In this document: in pieces, positions 1-9,156 of the stretch
Numbering within the stretch: position 1 is the first letter of the stretch
Layout: every line of letters starts with the position of its first letter
Assembly (NCBI GenBank): GCA_003225055.1
Contig: QIAU01000148.1
Location: 27,701 to 91,700, forward strand
Source of the DNA: Acidobacteriota bacterium
GTDB taxonomy: Bacteria; Acidobacteriota; Terriglobia; Terriglobales; Acidobacteriaceae
Length of the DNA stretch: 64,000 nt
Reading direction: 5' to 3'
Position numbers and translations under genes: made by a program
The notes under the pieces: generated by a model
Told to the model about the DNA's origin: nothing
Seen by the model: the letters and a program-made list of their open reading frames with translations, nothing else
The model's database searches: none

Positions 1-177
1 GAAGGTTCGCGCATCCGGCAGGACCGCGGCGTGATTATTCTTGCCATCAAGCGCGAGCAGGGTATGCATTTCAATCTTGCTCCTGATGACCGCATCGAGC
101 CCGGCGATTTCCTGATCGCCATGGGCGAACCCAACCAGCTTCGCCAACTCGAGCAGACCGCCGCCGCCCACTCATGA
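1..177 (+). CDS. C-terminal end of a TrkA-C domain protein (K+ channel/transport regulator-like), partial
   Basis: The window opens inside this gene; 58 codons remain. The visible part reads as a TrkA-C (RCK-C) ligand-binding fold: an 'IILAIKREQG' strand, then 'L.PDDRIEPGDFLIAMG', the usual PxDxIxxGD turn, and a short closing helix. Such domains sit on the cytoplasmic side of K+ channels or Trk transporters and bind small ligands. The membrane or NAD-binding part lies outside the window, so the exact family member cannot be named. The stop overlaps the nnr start (ATGA), suggesting translational coupling. Confidence 0.75.
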   Translation, partial: EGSRIRQDRGVIILAIKREQGMHFNLAPDDRIEPGDFLIAMGEPNQLRQLEQTAAAHS

Positions 178-1745
178 AAATCGTTTCTGCCGCCGAGATG
201 CGCGAAATCGATCGCATGACCAGCGAACGTTTCGGCGTGCCGTCGCTGACGTTGATGGAAAACGCCGGCACGGCGGTCGCGGAATTTGTGCTGCAGCAGT
301 ATCCGGCGGCGCGAAAAATCGGCATCGTTTGCGGTAAAGGGAACAACGGCGGAGACGGCTTCGTGGCGGCGCGCAAGTTGCACGAAGCGCGCAAGCAAAT
401 CCACTTACTTCTCCTCGCACAACCCTCCCAGCTCGGTGGCGACGCAGCGGAAATGTTCAAGAAGCTGCCTGACGCGCCGGTCGTCGTGCGTTCTGGAGAT
501 GATCTGAAAGGAGAGCGGGCGCAGGCAGGCTTCACCGCCGATGTTCTCGTCGACGCCATTCTGGGCACCGGTTTTCGTCCGCCGGTCACCGGGCTCTATG
601 CCGAAGCGATCCGGGAGATCAACAACTGTAGCGCACCCGTCGTTGCCGTAGACATTCCTTCCGGTGCGGACGCCGATGTCATCGGACCTCAGACCGGCGC
701 AGTAGCTCGGGCGAACGGCATCATAACCTTCACCGCGCCACGTCCTGCACACGTGTTTGGAATGCTGGCCAACGGCCCGACGAGAGTCGCTCCCATCGGT
801 TCACCGCCCGAGGCCATCGTTTCCTCGCTAAGTATGAACCTGATCACTGCGCCGGATATCGCGCCGCTGCTTGCCCCGCGCCGTCCCGATGCTAACAAAG
901 GAAGCTTTGGCCACGTACTGGTAATAGGTGGCTCCGTCGGCAAAGCTGGCGCTGCGGCGATGGCTGGCATGTCGGCACTGCGGGTAGGCGCCGGATTATC
1001 GACGGTCGCCACTGCCAAATCTGTTCTGCTCACGGTGGCCGGGTTTCATCCCGAAGTCATGACCGAGCCTCTGGAAGAAACCGATGCCGGGACGATCTCT
1101 CTGCGCGCGCTTGAGTATGGCCGTCTCGATGCGCTGGTTCAGGGAAAGACCGTCTTGGCCGTCGGGCCCGGCATCTCACGAAATTCCGAGACTGCCGAAT
1201 TTGTCCGGGCGGTGCTTGGCAAATACAAAACCGCCATGGTGGTCGATGCCGATGGCTTAAATGCGTTCGAAGGCTGCGCGGAAAAACTGAATGGCAAGGA
1301 CCATGAACTGGTGATCACGCCGCATCCCGGCGAAATGGCGCGCCTGACCGGCCGCACCGCAGTCGAAATTCAAAGAGACCGCCGGGACAGCGCCCGCGCT
1401 TTTGCTCGCGAGCACCAGGTCATCGTGGTTTTGAAAGGCCACCGCACCCTGATCGCTCACCCCGACAGAGGAGTTTGGGTGAACACCACAGGCAATCCCG
1501 GCATGGCCACCGGCGGCACGGGCGACATTCTTACCGGCATGGTGGCAGGCTTGGTCGCACAAAATCCTACTCGCGTTTTCGAGGCGGTTTTGACTGCGGT
1601 TCACCTCCACGGCCTAGCAGGCGACATCGCCTGCCAAAGCAGGGGAGAACATTCGCTGGTCGCAACCGATCTGGTAACCGCTTTGCCCGAAGCGTTCTGG
1701 CGCACGCGCAGAGAGGCGGAGCAAAAACTGGTGCAGATTTGCTGA
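174..1745 (+). CDS. nnr: Bifunctional NAD(P)H-hydrate epimerase / ADP-dependent dehydratase
   Basis: 523 residues with both halves of the metabolite-repair enzyme that restores hydrated NADH and NADPH. The N-terminal YjeF_N epimerase domain (about 1-210) carries the glycine-rich GKGNNGGDGFVAAR loop and the VDIPSG motif. The C-terminal ribokinase-like dehydratase domain (about 230-510) shows 'DADGLNAF', 'TPHPGEMARL' and the catalytic loop 'GGTGDILTGMVAGL'. Length fits the fused bacterial form. The ATG overlaps the upstream TGA by ATGA, so it is probably coupled to the TrkA-C gene. Cytosolic. Confidence 0.95.
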   Translation: MKIVSAAEMREIDRMTSERFGVPSLTLMENAGTAVAEFVLQQYPAARKIGIVCGKGNNGGDGFVAARKLHEARKQIHLLLLAQPSQLGGDAAEMFKKLPDAPVVVRSGDDLKGERAQAGFTADVLVDAILGTGFRPPVTGLYAEAIREINNCSAPVVAVDIPSGADADVIGPQTGAVARANGIITFTAPRPAHVFGMLANGPTRVAPIGSPPEAIVSSLSMNLITAPDIAPLLAPRRPDANKGSFGHVLVIGGSVGKAGAAAMAGMSALRVGAGLSTVATAKSVLLTVAGFHPEVMTEPLEETDAGTISLRALEYGRLDALVQGKTVLAVGPGISRNSETAEFVRAVLGKYKTAMVVDADGLNAFEGCAEKLNGKDHELVITPHPGEMARLTGRTAVEIQRDRRDSARAFAREHQVIVVLKGHRTLIAHPDRGVWVNTTGNPGMATGGTGDILTGMVAGLVAQNPTRVFEAVLTAVHLHGLAGDIACQSRGEHSLVATDLVTALPEAFWRTRREAEQKLVQIC

Positions 1746-1957
1746 GGTGGCGCCACCGTCCCGGCGGCTGTCGCGCAGGCGTCTTGTCTCGGCTTTGACG
1801 CCCTACTCATTAGTACATTATCTAACTGCATAACAGCCGCATCTGCTTGAACCGCTTGCTGATCTTGTCTCTAAATCAACATCGCTTCTGAAATCCGTAC
1901 AAGGCTCTTCCGTAATCTGGCGAGCAACCAGGGCCCCTGCCATAGTTCGATTCGGCT

Positions 1958-2350
1958 ATGACCCATTTCCCCCAACCGCACCCCACGCGGCGCGCCCCGC
2001 GGGTACAGCTGGGCGGGTCGGTTGCCGCTGCCATCCAGCTCGACGACGGCGCGCGCGCCAAAGCCAAACTCCAAGCCATTTCCAGCACCGGCGGTCTCTT
2101 GCATCTGGCACGGGCCCTGGAGCAGGGGGACTTCGTCGAAGTTGCCTTCCAGACCAAGTCCGGCCCCGTGCATGGGATGGCCGAAATGCTCAGCCCGACC
2201 CGCAAACTCGTCGAAGGCTATCTGCAGCCCTTTCGCTTCATTGCCTTGGGCGACGATGACCATCGCAAGCTGCGCATCGCCTTGGATTCGGTACTGGATC
2301 GAACTCTGAGCGGCATCCCCTCCAGTTCTTTCCTGCCCAAAACTTTCTAA
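1958..2350 (+). CDS. PilZ domain protein
   Basis: 130 residues forming a single PilZ-like domain. The N-terminal 'RRAPRVQ' resembles the RxxxR c-di-GMP motif and 'ISSTGGLLHL' the (D/N)xSxxG region, although Asp is replaced by Ile-Ser here, so ligand binding is uncertain. A C-terminal helix follows. A probable single-domain cytoplasmic adaptor for c-di-GMP signalling. A CATAGT hexamer at 1941-1946 lies 11 nt before the ATG and may be its -10 element, giving a very short leader. No operon partner. Confidence 0.65.
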   Translation: MTHFPQPHPTRRAPRVQLGGSVAAAIQLDDGARAKAKLQAISSTGGLLHLARALEQGDFVEVAFQTKSGPVHGMAEMLSPTRKLVEGYLQPFRFIALGDDDHRKLRIALDSVLDRTLSGIPSSSFLPKTF

Positions 2351-3100
2351 CCGTCTGCCGAATGCGGGAGGCGCGGTAAGCGGGTCTCCGCCCGCAAGAT
2401 TCGAACTGTAGAGACGGGGCTTGCCGGCTGTCGGCGAGTTGCAAAATCCGCGGGCGCGTCTCTTGACTACGTTCTGCGCAAAGGCTGGCCGCTGCTGACC
2501 CCACTGCCAGCGCCAAGCCCGTCCTCGCTCCTGCCCAAGAAACTCCCTCCTCGGCGTGACCTCTCTGCCGTATCAGCTCGCTCACGGCTTCCGGCTGTGC
2601 CGCCAACACTACAAAAATTAGGAACCAGCATCAGACCCGAGATGCCCGCCGGCTGGATCGCATGATTTGTTTGTTGGAGACGCGGCAAGCCGCGCTTCTG
2701 CCCGCAAAGACCCACGTAGACCCGGCTTGCCCTGCCTCAGCGTGCTCGTCTGAAACAACGCGGCTCCAGCCGCGCCGACTCTCTTCTGTTTTTTTACTTT
2801 TCCAGTTCCTCTCTTTTGACATCCTCCTCTCCCTTAAGGGAGGATTCCTACAGAGCTTCGCTGGTTTTGCGAAGTCTCTTGGGTGGGTTCCTGCTTCACC
2901 GAGATGCCTTACAGCGCATTCTCTCCACAGGCTAACCAGGCATGCCCTGCCTCTAATGAGGACCTTAAGGCAATCCGCTCCGAAATTCAAGCTCGCTTAC
3001 CTCGGCTCGCTTACCTCGGCCTGAAGTTTGAGGCTTGCGCTCGCAACCGGTCACTCGCGTCCACGCCAGTACGGGGGCATTCTTTCAACAGGGAATTTCC
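2351..3100. other. 750-nt stretch without a supportable gene
   Basis: No frame shows a recognisable protein. The sequence holds GC-rich inverted segments of the repeat type seen elsewhere in the window (for example around 2755-2775) and an exact tandem duplication of a 14-nt unit at 2991-3018 just before the decapeptide-repeat gene. It reads as repeat-laden intergenic DNA or decayed coding sequence. Confidence 0.5.
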
Positions 3101-3550
3101 ATGCCCATTCGCTGGACCTCGTCGGCGACTCTTCTCGAGTACCCGCTGGTCTCGATCGCGCTTGGTCCCGATCCATCCAAGAGCGAGCTTCGTGGTCATG
3201 CGCGAGCAATCATCGCCATTGGAGATATTGCTACCGGGGTGATCGCACCAGGTGGAGTCGCTCGCGCAGCGGTGGCCCTCGGAGGACTCGCTATCGGCGG
3301 AATCGTGCTCGGCGGTTGCGGGATTGGCATCCTCGCGCTCGCGGGGCTTGCCTTGGGATGTCTCGCGATGGGCGGACTAGCCATCGGTTATGCTGCGATC
3401 GGAGGTCTCGCCGTCGGCTACTACGCCATGGGCGGAGCCGCCTTCGGCCAGTTCGTCATCGGTCCCCTACACCAGGACCCCCAGGCAGTCGAATACTTTT
3501 CCAAACTTTGGCCCGGCCTGCCTATTCCGCCTGGACGAAAGCTGAGATAG
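3101..3550 (+). CDS. Hydrophobic decapeptide-repeat protein
   Basis: 149 residues. Residues about 39-118 are eight consecutive decapeptides of the pattern (A/V)xGGxAxGxx, such as AMGGLAIGYA, AIGGLAVGYY and AMGGAAFGQF, in perfect 10-residue register. Before them is a short charged region, and after them a non-repetitive tail. The repeat block is almost free of charge and rich in Gly, Ala, Ile and Leu, so it is probably membrane-embedded or a stacked-strand structure. I chose ATG 3101 because AGGGA precedes it by about 7 nt; an in-frame TTG at 3035 is an alternative. I do not recognise a named family. It lies just upstream of, and co-directional with, the radical SAM gene. Confidence 0.65.
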   Translation: MPIRWTSSATLLEYPLVSIALGPDPSKSELRGHARAIIAIGDIATGVIAPGGVARAAVALGGLAIGGIVLGGCGIGILALAGLALGCLAMGGLAIGYAAIGGLAVGYYAMGGAAFGQFVIGPLHQDPQAVEYFSKLWPGLPIPPGRKLR

Positions 3551-3662
3551 CGCATGCGCTGACGTGCCGGCGATTTGCTGAGTATGGCCGCTGGTCGGAG
3601 TACATCCTTAAGCACACCCGCTATCTTGACGGCGTGCCAAAACCCCGCCAAGCTGTGTGTCC

Positions 3663-5204
3663 ATGATTCGCGCAGAAGAGCCCTTTGTTCGGCCTGCGAA
3701 GCCACGCTGGCTGCCACCGGAGATGAGCACTCCGCCCAGGCTTCCGGATGTCGGAGCGAAGCATCCCCCGGAGCTGTTCTGTGCTTTGCTCGTCAATCCT
3801 TTCTATCCCAAAGACCCGAGGGCGAGTTTTGGCAAACACGTCCTCACACCCACTCTGGCACTGACCAGCTTCGCCGCCACAACGCCGGATCGTTGGCGAA
3901 TCCGGTACTGGGACGAAAATCTGCTGGCTGGGCCGCCACCCTTCGATCCCGTTCCTCAGGTTGTCGGCATCACGGTTCACCTGACCTTTGCAGCGCGCGC
4001 TTATGAACTGGCGAATTGGTACCGCCACCGGGGCGCGAAGGTCGTTCTCGGAGGTCTGCACGTTCTGTCTTGTCCCGAGGAGTGCGCGCCTCATGCGGAT
4101 GCCTTGGCGCTGGGCGACGGCGTTCAACTCTGGCCGCGCATCCTCAACGACATCGAGCGCGGATGCCTGCAGCCACGTTACCACGCAGGATATGAGAACA
4201 ACTATTCCGACGATCCGCCGCCCCGCCGATCAATCCTGCCGCGGCACAGCTTCCTGACCACAACCAGCCTGATTGCCACTCGCGGTTGTCATAATCGCTG
4301 CGGGTTTTGCTATCTCGCTACCGACGGTCTGCGGATGCCGTATCGCATGCGCCATCCCAAGCTGGTGGTGGATGAGTTCGCGGCCGATAACCAGCCCTAC
4401 GGCGTGTTTATTGACAACAACTTGGGCTCCCGCCGGGACTACCTGCGCGCGCTCTGTCATGCCCTTCGGCCGCTCAACAAGATTTGGAGTGCGGCCCTGT
4501 CAATCGATGTCACCGACGATCCGGATCTCATTCGCGAGATGGCGCTGGCTGGCTGTACTGGAGTCTTCGTTGGCCTCGAGTCGCTTTCCGACGACAATCT
4601 CGCCGATGCCCGAAAGAAGACTCCGAAAACGTCAGACTACGCCCGCCGTGTCGGTCTCCTGCACGATTACGGAATTCAGGTAAACGGGTCGTTTGTTCTG
4701 GGCTTCGACCACGATCGTAAGGATGTCTTTGCCCGCACCGCGGAGTGGGTCGAAGAAAACCGTCTTGAATGCGCGACCTTCCATATTCTTACGCCGTACC
4801 CGGCAACGCCGTTGTTCCAGCAAATGGAGGCAGAGAACCGTCTACTGCACCGCGATTGGAGTCTTTACGACACCGCCCACGCGGTTTTCCGGCCGCGGCA
4901 TATGACTCCGGAAGAACTGGAACAAGGCTATGCCTGGATTTACCAGCGCCTCTTTTCTCACCCGTCCATCTGGCGCCGCCGTCCCGCGGACTGGCGCGCA
5001 GTGCCCCTGTATCTCGCCATGTCTTATCTCTACAAGCGGTCCAATCGGTTTTGGCACCTGCTGATCAAGCATAATCTTGTGCACTCCGTGTGGTCACCGC
5101 TGGTCGAACTCACCCGCCTTCGACACGTTCGCTACCGAGCGCATCTTCTGCGGCGGAATGAAGCCTGTTCAATGACTGGATCAGTCCTGTCCGCCGGTGT
5201 CTAG
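3663..5204 (+). CDS. B12-binding-type radical SAM protein
   Basis: 513 residues. The N-terminal half (about 60-160) resembles a cobalamin-binding Rossmann domain ('VVGITVHLTF', 'RHRGAKVVLGGLH', 'HADALALGDG'). The radical SAM core follows, with the CxxxCxxC cluster motif as RGCHNRCGFC, 'FVGLES' and 'GSFVLGFDHD'. The C-terminal 'TPYPATPLFQQ' and the tail after it are typical of the RSPE-like subfamily, which includes methylases and modifiers of hydrophobic substrates. The substrate cannot be told. GTG 3657 in the same frame is an alternative start. Neighbours: the decapeptide-repeat protein 112 nt upstream and tsaE downstream. Confidence 0.85.
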   Translation: MIRAEEPFVRPAKPRWLPPEMSTPPRLPDVGAKHPPELFCALLVNPFYPKDPRASFGKHVLTPTLALTSFAATTPDRWRIRYWDENLLAGPPPFDPVPQVVGITVHLTFAARAYELANWYRHRGAKVVLGGLHVLSCPEECAPHADALALGDGVQLWPRILNDIERGCLQPRYHAGYENNYSDDPPPRRSILPRHSFLTTTSLIATRGCHNRCGFCYLATDGLRMPYRMRHPKLVVDEFAADNQPYGVFIDNNLGSRRDYLRALCHALRPLNKIWSAALSIDVTDDPDLIREMALAGCTGVFVGLESLSDDNLADARKKTPKTSDYARRVGLLHDYGIQVNGSFVLGFDHDRKDVFARTAEWVEENRLECATFHILTPYPATPLFQQMEAENRLLHRDWSLYDTAHAVFRPRHMTPEELEQGYAWIYQRLFSHPSIWRRRPADWRAVPLYLAMSYLYKRSNRFWHLLIKHNLVHSVWSPLVELTRLRHVRYRAHLLRRNEACSMTGSVLSAGV

Positions 5205-5242
5205 CACCGAGCCGGCGGGAGTCGATCCGCCCTGCCGCTCGC

Positions 5243-5248
5243 TATACT
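5243..5248 (+). promoter_or_regulatory. -10 hexamer TATACT directly before tsaE
   Basis: TATACT matches the sigma-70 -10 consensus at 5 of 6 positions and ends 8 nt before ATG 5257. Transcription from it would begin at or within a base or two of the start codon, which fits a leaderless mRNA. No clear -35 and no Shine-Dalgarno sequence are visible. Confidence 0.5.
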
Positions 5249-5256
5249 GGTTTCGG

Positions 5257-5694
5257 ATGACCATGGGCACCCGCGAAGTCATCACCCACTCCCCAGAAGA
5301 GACCATTACCTTCGGGCGCACCCTGGCCGAGACGCTCGCCCCGCCTAAACTCGTGCTCCTACGAGGCGAGTTGGGAGCAGGCAAGACCACGCTTGTGAAA
5401 GGCATTGCAGAGGGGTTTCACGCCGCCCGCGAGGAAGACGTCACCAGTCCCACCTTCACTCTGGTCCACGAATACCGAGGCCCGCAGGTGACGGTCTACC
5501 ACATCGATCTTTACAGAGTTGATACAGCTCGCGAATTGGAGACTCTTGGCCTCGATGACCTTCTCGCCCACGAGAGCCTTCTCCTGATAGAGTGGGGAGA
5601 GAAGTTCCCCCGCTTGCAATTAGAGCGGGACGTGGAAATCGCCCTCGAGCGAATGGGAGAAAGCCAGCGTCGGATCCTGATCACCGGCCGCTAA
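5257..5694 (+). CDS. tsaE: tRNA threonylcarbamoyladenosine biosynthesis ATPase
   Basis: 145 residues, standard for TsaE, the ATPase that drives the TsaB-TsaD complex forming t6A37 in ANN-decoding tRNAs. Walker A is GELGAGKTT, followed by 'DVTSPTFTLVHEY', 'VYHIDLYR' and 'LLIEWGEKF', all family hallmarks. I took ATG 5257 because the conserved domain starts there; upstream in-frame codons would run into the radical SAM gene. No RBS is present and a -10 hexamer sits 8 nt upstream, so it may be leaderless. tsaB and tsaD are not in the window. Confidence 0.93.
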   Translation: MTMGTREVITHSPEETITFGRTLAETLAPPKLVLLRGELGAGKTTLVKGIAEGFHAAREEDVTSPTFTLVHEYRGPQVTVYHIDLYRVDTARELETLGLDDLLAHESLLLIEWGEKFPRLQLERDVEIALERMGESQRRILITGR

Positions 5695-5730
5695 CTGCTT
5701 GGGTATCCTCAAAGTGGAGTTCCGCACAAG

Positions 5731-6639
5731 GTGAGAGTCATTTCTTTTTTTCTAAGCCTGCTGTTGTCAAGCGTGCTTTGTGTCGCGCAATCCGGAAGCG
5801 AGCCTTCCTCTGATTCGGCGAAGGAAGGGCCGAACTCGCCTTCTCCCGGCCAACTTCCTGCCCAAGCTCAGCCCGATTCTTCTCCGCTGCCGGATTCGCC
5901 CGCGGCCCAGAAGGCACAAACGTCCGCGCAGGTATCGGCGGATAAGACCAAATCGGATCCACGAGACAAGCGCAGGGAAGAAACAACCGGAACCTCGGAC
6001 GATCGGCTCTTCTGGACTCTGCCCAATTTTCTAAGTGTGTCCGGCAAGGATGTTCCGCCGCTGACGACGGGCCAGAAATTCAAAGTGGTGGCCCGGGGAA
6101 CTTTCGATCCGGTGGAATATTTTTACATTGCTTTTCTTTCGGGAATCAGCCAGGCGCAAGACAGTGAACCCGGCTTCGGACAGGGGGCTGCCGGTTACGG
6201 TAAACGCTATGGAGCCGCCTTCGCTGACAACGCCATCGAGAATTTCATGACCGGCGCTGTTCTACCATCCCTGCTGAAGCAGGATCCTCGTTATTACGAA
6301 TTGGGGAAGGGCGGATTCCCTCACCGAGCCGGGTACGCCATAGGCCGGATTTGCCTGACTCGTTCCGATTCCGCTCACACCCAGTTCAACCTCTCGGAAG
6401 TCGTGGGTAGCGCCCTTTCCGCCGGAATCTCCAACTATACCTATCACCCGAAGGCAGATCGCAGCCTCCGAAACGCCTTGAGCGTTTGGGGTACCCAGGT
6501 GGGATGGGACACGCTCACCTTCGGTGTCAAAGAATTCTGGCCCGACGTCCGCCGCAAGTGGAACAAAAAGAAGCAGAAGGTAGGATCGATCGCGGCGCCA
6601 CCCGCTAAAGGCGATCCGGCGAAGACTCCGAATCGCTAG
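5731..6639 (+). CDS. Conserved exported protein of unknown function
   Basis: 302 residues starting at GTG 5731. A clear signal peptide (about 1-19, 'MRVISFFLSLLLSSVLCVAQ') is followed by a low-complexity Ser/Pro/Gln/Ala linker (about 20-80). A folded domain (about 95-280) follows, with aromatic and Gly-rich segments such as 'DPVEYFYIAFLSGISQAQD' and 'QDPRYYELGKGG'. A basic tail (RRKWNKKKQK) ends the protein. It resembles secreted or outer-membrane proteins common in Acidobacteriota, but I know of no assigned function. It follows tsaE by 36 nt. Confidence 0.75.
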   Translation: MRVISFFLSLLLSSVLCVAQSGSEPSSDSAKEGPNSPSPGQLPAQAQPDSSPLPDSPAAQKAQTSAQVSADKTKSDPRDKRREETTGTSDDRLFWTLPNFLSVSGKDVPPLTTGQKFKVVARGTFDPVEYFYIAFLSGISQAQDSEPGFGQGAAGYGKRYGAAFADNAIENFMTGAVLPSLLKQDPRYYELGKGGFPHRAGYAIGRICLTRSDSAHTQFNLSEVVGSALSAGISNYTYHPKADRSLRNALSVWGTQVGWDTLTFGVKEFWPDVRRKWNKKKQKVGSIAAPPAKGDPAKTPNR

Positions 6640-6713
6640 CGCGATTCAGCTGGAGCTCTCATAGTTGATGGTTGACAACCGGGAACTCGGAAACTGACCA
6701 CCAAGAACTGTCC

Positions 6714-7484
6714 CTAAAACCCCATGATGTTGTACCCGCAATCCACGTGAACGGTTTCCCCGGTAATTCCCGAGCTGGCGTCGGAGGCGAGAAACACTCC
6801 GGTTGCCCCAACCTCGTTGACATCCACATTCCGTTGCAGCGGGGAGCGCTCGGCATGGGATTTCTGCATATCTCCGAAACCGGCGATGCCGCGCGCAGCC
6901 AGTGTCTTGATCGGTCCCGCAGAAATCGCGTTGACCCGAATTTTGCGCTTACCCAGCTCGTAAGCCAGGTAGCGCACCGTGCATTCCAAGGCAGCCTTGG
7001 CTACGCCCATGACGTTGTAGTGGGGCACAACTTTTTCCGCACCGTAGTAGGTCATCGTGATGATGCTTCCCCCATCCTCCATCAACGCAGCCGCGCCGCG
7101 CGCAACCGCAATCAAGGAATAAACGCTGACGTCGTGCGCGATGCGAAACCCTTCCCGAGTGGTGTTGACGAAATCTCTTTTCAGTTCGTCAGCCGGAGCG
7201 AAGGCCACGCTGTGCACCAGGACGTGCAGCTTGCCATAGCGTTGCTTTAACTCAGCGAAGAGACGATCAATCTCCTCGTCCTTGGACACATCACACATGA
7301 AGTCCTGCGCGCCGGGCAGGGAAAGAATCAGGTCCTTGGCCTCCTGTTCCAGACGCTCGTTCTGATAAGTGATCACCAGCTCGGCGCCGGCAGCATGCAA
7401 TCCCTGCGCAATCGTCCAGGCGATGCTGCGCTTATTAGCGACTCCGAAGACAACGGCAACGCGGCCTTCGAGATTCGATGACAT
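6714..7484 (-). CDS. fabI: Enoyl-[acyl-carrier-protein] reductase (NADH)
   Basis: 256 residues, the FabI-type short-chain dehydrogenase that performs the last reduction of each fatty-acid elongation cycle. It shows the cofactor loop 'GVANKRSIAWTIA', the catalytic Tyr-(x6)-Lys pair in 'YNVMGVAK' with the accessory Tyr of 'TYYGAEK', the 'NAISAGPIKTLAARGI' substrate loop, and 'GETVHVDCGYNIMG' at the C terminus. A CAGGAGA ribosome binding site precedes ATG 7484. Encoded alone, convergent with the upstream exported protein gene. Cytosolic. Confidence 0.96.
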   Translation of the reverse strand: MSSNLEGRVAVVFGVANKRSIAWTIAQGLHAAGAELVITYQNERLEQEAKDLILSLPGAQDFMCDVSKDEEIDRLFAELKQRYGKLHVLVHSVAFAPADELKRDFVNTTREGFRIAHDVSVYSLIAVARGAAALMEDGGSIITMTYYGAEKVVPHYNVMGVAKAALECTVRYLAYELGKRKIRVNAISAGPIKTLAARGIAGFGDMQKSHAERSPLQRNVDVNEVGATGVFLASDASSGITGETVHVDCGYNIMGF

Positions 7485-7641
7485 GTATGTCTCCTGAGGA
7501 AATTAGAACGGAAAGAATACCAGCGAGTGCGTGCGCTTGACCACCGACGATGGATTTACGAATTTTCGCATTGTGGGATTGGGGATGGAGCCGGATTTTT
7601 TCAATTCGTCAATTCAAAAAGCGGTCAATTCGACTATCGGT

Positions 7642-8895
7642 TCACTCTGCCTCGCTCGCCGCCACGGCTGCTCGACCTGCCATCGACCAGCTTGCGCTGA
7701 CCAATGCCAGCGTATACACCAGGCCTATCATGGCGTAGCCGGTGCCCAGGCCTATGTTGTGGGCCGCTGCTCCTACAACCAATCCCAACACCACCTGCAA
7801 GGCGGTGCCGAAGAAATAGAAGATATTCTGCACGCGTCCCATGAAGTGGTCGGGCACCTGTTCCATGAGGCTGGTGTTCATGGCGACGCCGCTGACGCCC
7901 CGCGCTGAACCCATCACGCCATAGATCAGGACCGCGATGGCCAAAGCCAGCGAAAATGGCGCCACAAACATCGAGAGCGCCAGCACTGCCATGGAAAGAG
8001 CAATCGAACGGCGCGATCCCAGACTGGCGATCACTTCGGGCGCATACAGCGCGCTGAGAAACGCTCCCACTCCCCATCCGCCATTGAGCCATCCAAAACC
8101 GGTAGCGCCGGCGTGGAAGACCCGTTCACTCAAGGACGGCGTGACCACAATTCCAGTCAGCATTGCCCCCAGAAACAACGCCCAGCAGGCGCCCAATAAT
8201 GCGACCGGCCGGTTATCGCGCAGAAACTGTATCCCTTCCTTCATTTCCCGCCAGAAGCGTTCCAGTTGCGTTTCCGCAGCGATGATATCGGCGCGCAACT
8301 CGGCTGGGCGCGGCACCACGTGACGGCCCTTGCGAACCGCAAAATAGCACAGGAACGAAACCACATAGGTGGAGAAGTCGATGAGGAGCACGCCGCCCAG
8401 TCCGATGTGCTCGTAGACGAATCCGACGATCGCGCCCGCGATCAACCACCCACCCTGCACCCCGGCCAAAAGAAACGTGTTGGCTTGCACAAATTGTGCG
8501 TCCGGCGTCAGTTCGCGGATCAGCGCCGTGATCGTCGGCCAGAACATCCAGAAGCCTGCTGCCACCAGCGTGTTCATCAGGTAAAGTTCCCAGACCTGCG
8601 CCTTGCCGCGGAAAGCGAGAATAGCCACAACCAGGATCACGATGGCACGCGCCGCGTCCAGCATCATCACCAGACGCCGCCGGTCTTCACGGTCAATGAT
8701 GACCCCGGTGAAGGGAAGCATCAGCATGGCGGGAATGGTCTGCAAAACGGCGAGCGTGCCCAGGGCCATTTCGGAATGCGTGGCCTGAAGGATGAACCAG
8801 GCCACCGCGGCCGAGTTCATCCCGCTGCCCAGCATCGAGATGACATTCGCGCCAAACACGTAGCGCAGCGCCCGCTTTTGCAAAATGGCCCGCAT
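7642..8895 (-). CDS. MFS transporter (MFS_3, enterobactin-exporter-like)
   Basis: 417 residues with about 12 hydrophobic segments. The N terminus 'RYVFGANVISMLGSGM' and the loop 'PFTGVIIDREDRRRLVMMLDAARA' carry the MFS motif-A region (GxxxDRxxRR) of the MFS_3 subfamily, proton-driven exporters of siderophores or drugs. The substrate cannot be inferred. The short ATG-proximal region has TTTAAA about 8 nt upstream, a weak candidate for another leaderless promoter. It lies downstream of nothing obvious on its strand. Confidence 0.88.
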   Translation of the reverse strand: MRAILQKRALRYVFGANVISMLGSGMNSAAVAWFILQATHSEMALGTLAVLQTIPAMLMLPFTGVIIDREDRRRLVMMLDAARAIVILVVAILAFRGKAQVWELYLMNTLVAAGFWMFWPTITALIRELTPDAQFVQANTFLLAGVQGGWLIAGAIVGFVYEHIGLGGVLLIDFSTYVVSFLCYFAVRKGRHVVPRPAELRADIIAAETQLERFWREMKEGIQFLRDNRPVALLGACWALFLGAMLTGIVVTPSLSERVFHAGATGFGWLNGGWGVGAFLSALYAPEVIASLGSRRSIALSMAVLALSMFVAPFSLALAIAVLIYGVMGSARGVSGVAMNTSLMEQVPDHFMGRVQNIFYFFGTALQVVLGLVVGAAAHNIGLGTGYAMIGLVYTLALVSASWSMAGRAAVAASEAE

Positions 8896-9143
8896 TCGTT
8901 CACTTTAAATGAAAAATAAAATGCCCGCCAACTCGCATGGCAACTGCCCATCACTCCATTTGGACTTGTCATCCCCGAGGTACATGCGGCGGCTGTACCG
9001 GATACCGTTGATGCACCCGGCTGTGTGCATTTCTTTGCGCGCCCGTTGCCAGCCGGTTCCCGGCATCGATCCTTCGCCCGCGCGTCGCGCGCGAGGGCGC
9101 GACAGGGTTCCCTGAGGACGACAACGAAGCCGACTCGCGAGTT

Positions 9144-9149
9144 ATACTG
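9144..9149 (+). promoter_or_regulatory. -10 hexamer TATACT directly before the methyltransferase gene
   Basis: TATACT ends 7 nt before ATG 9157, and no Shine-Dalgarno sequence lies between. The arrangement matches the tsaE case and points to a leaderless transcript. Confidence 0.5.
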
Positions 9150-9156
9150 CCCGTGC

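Noticed and set aside
2991..3018. Tandem 14-nt duplication as a possible CRISPR or VNTR start
   Set aside because: Only two adjoining copies without spacers; no array and no cas genes.
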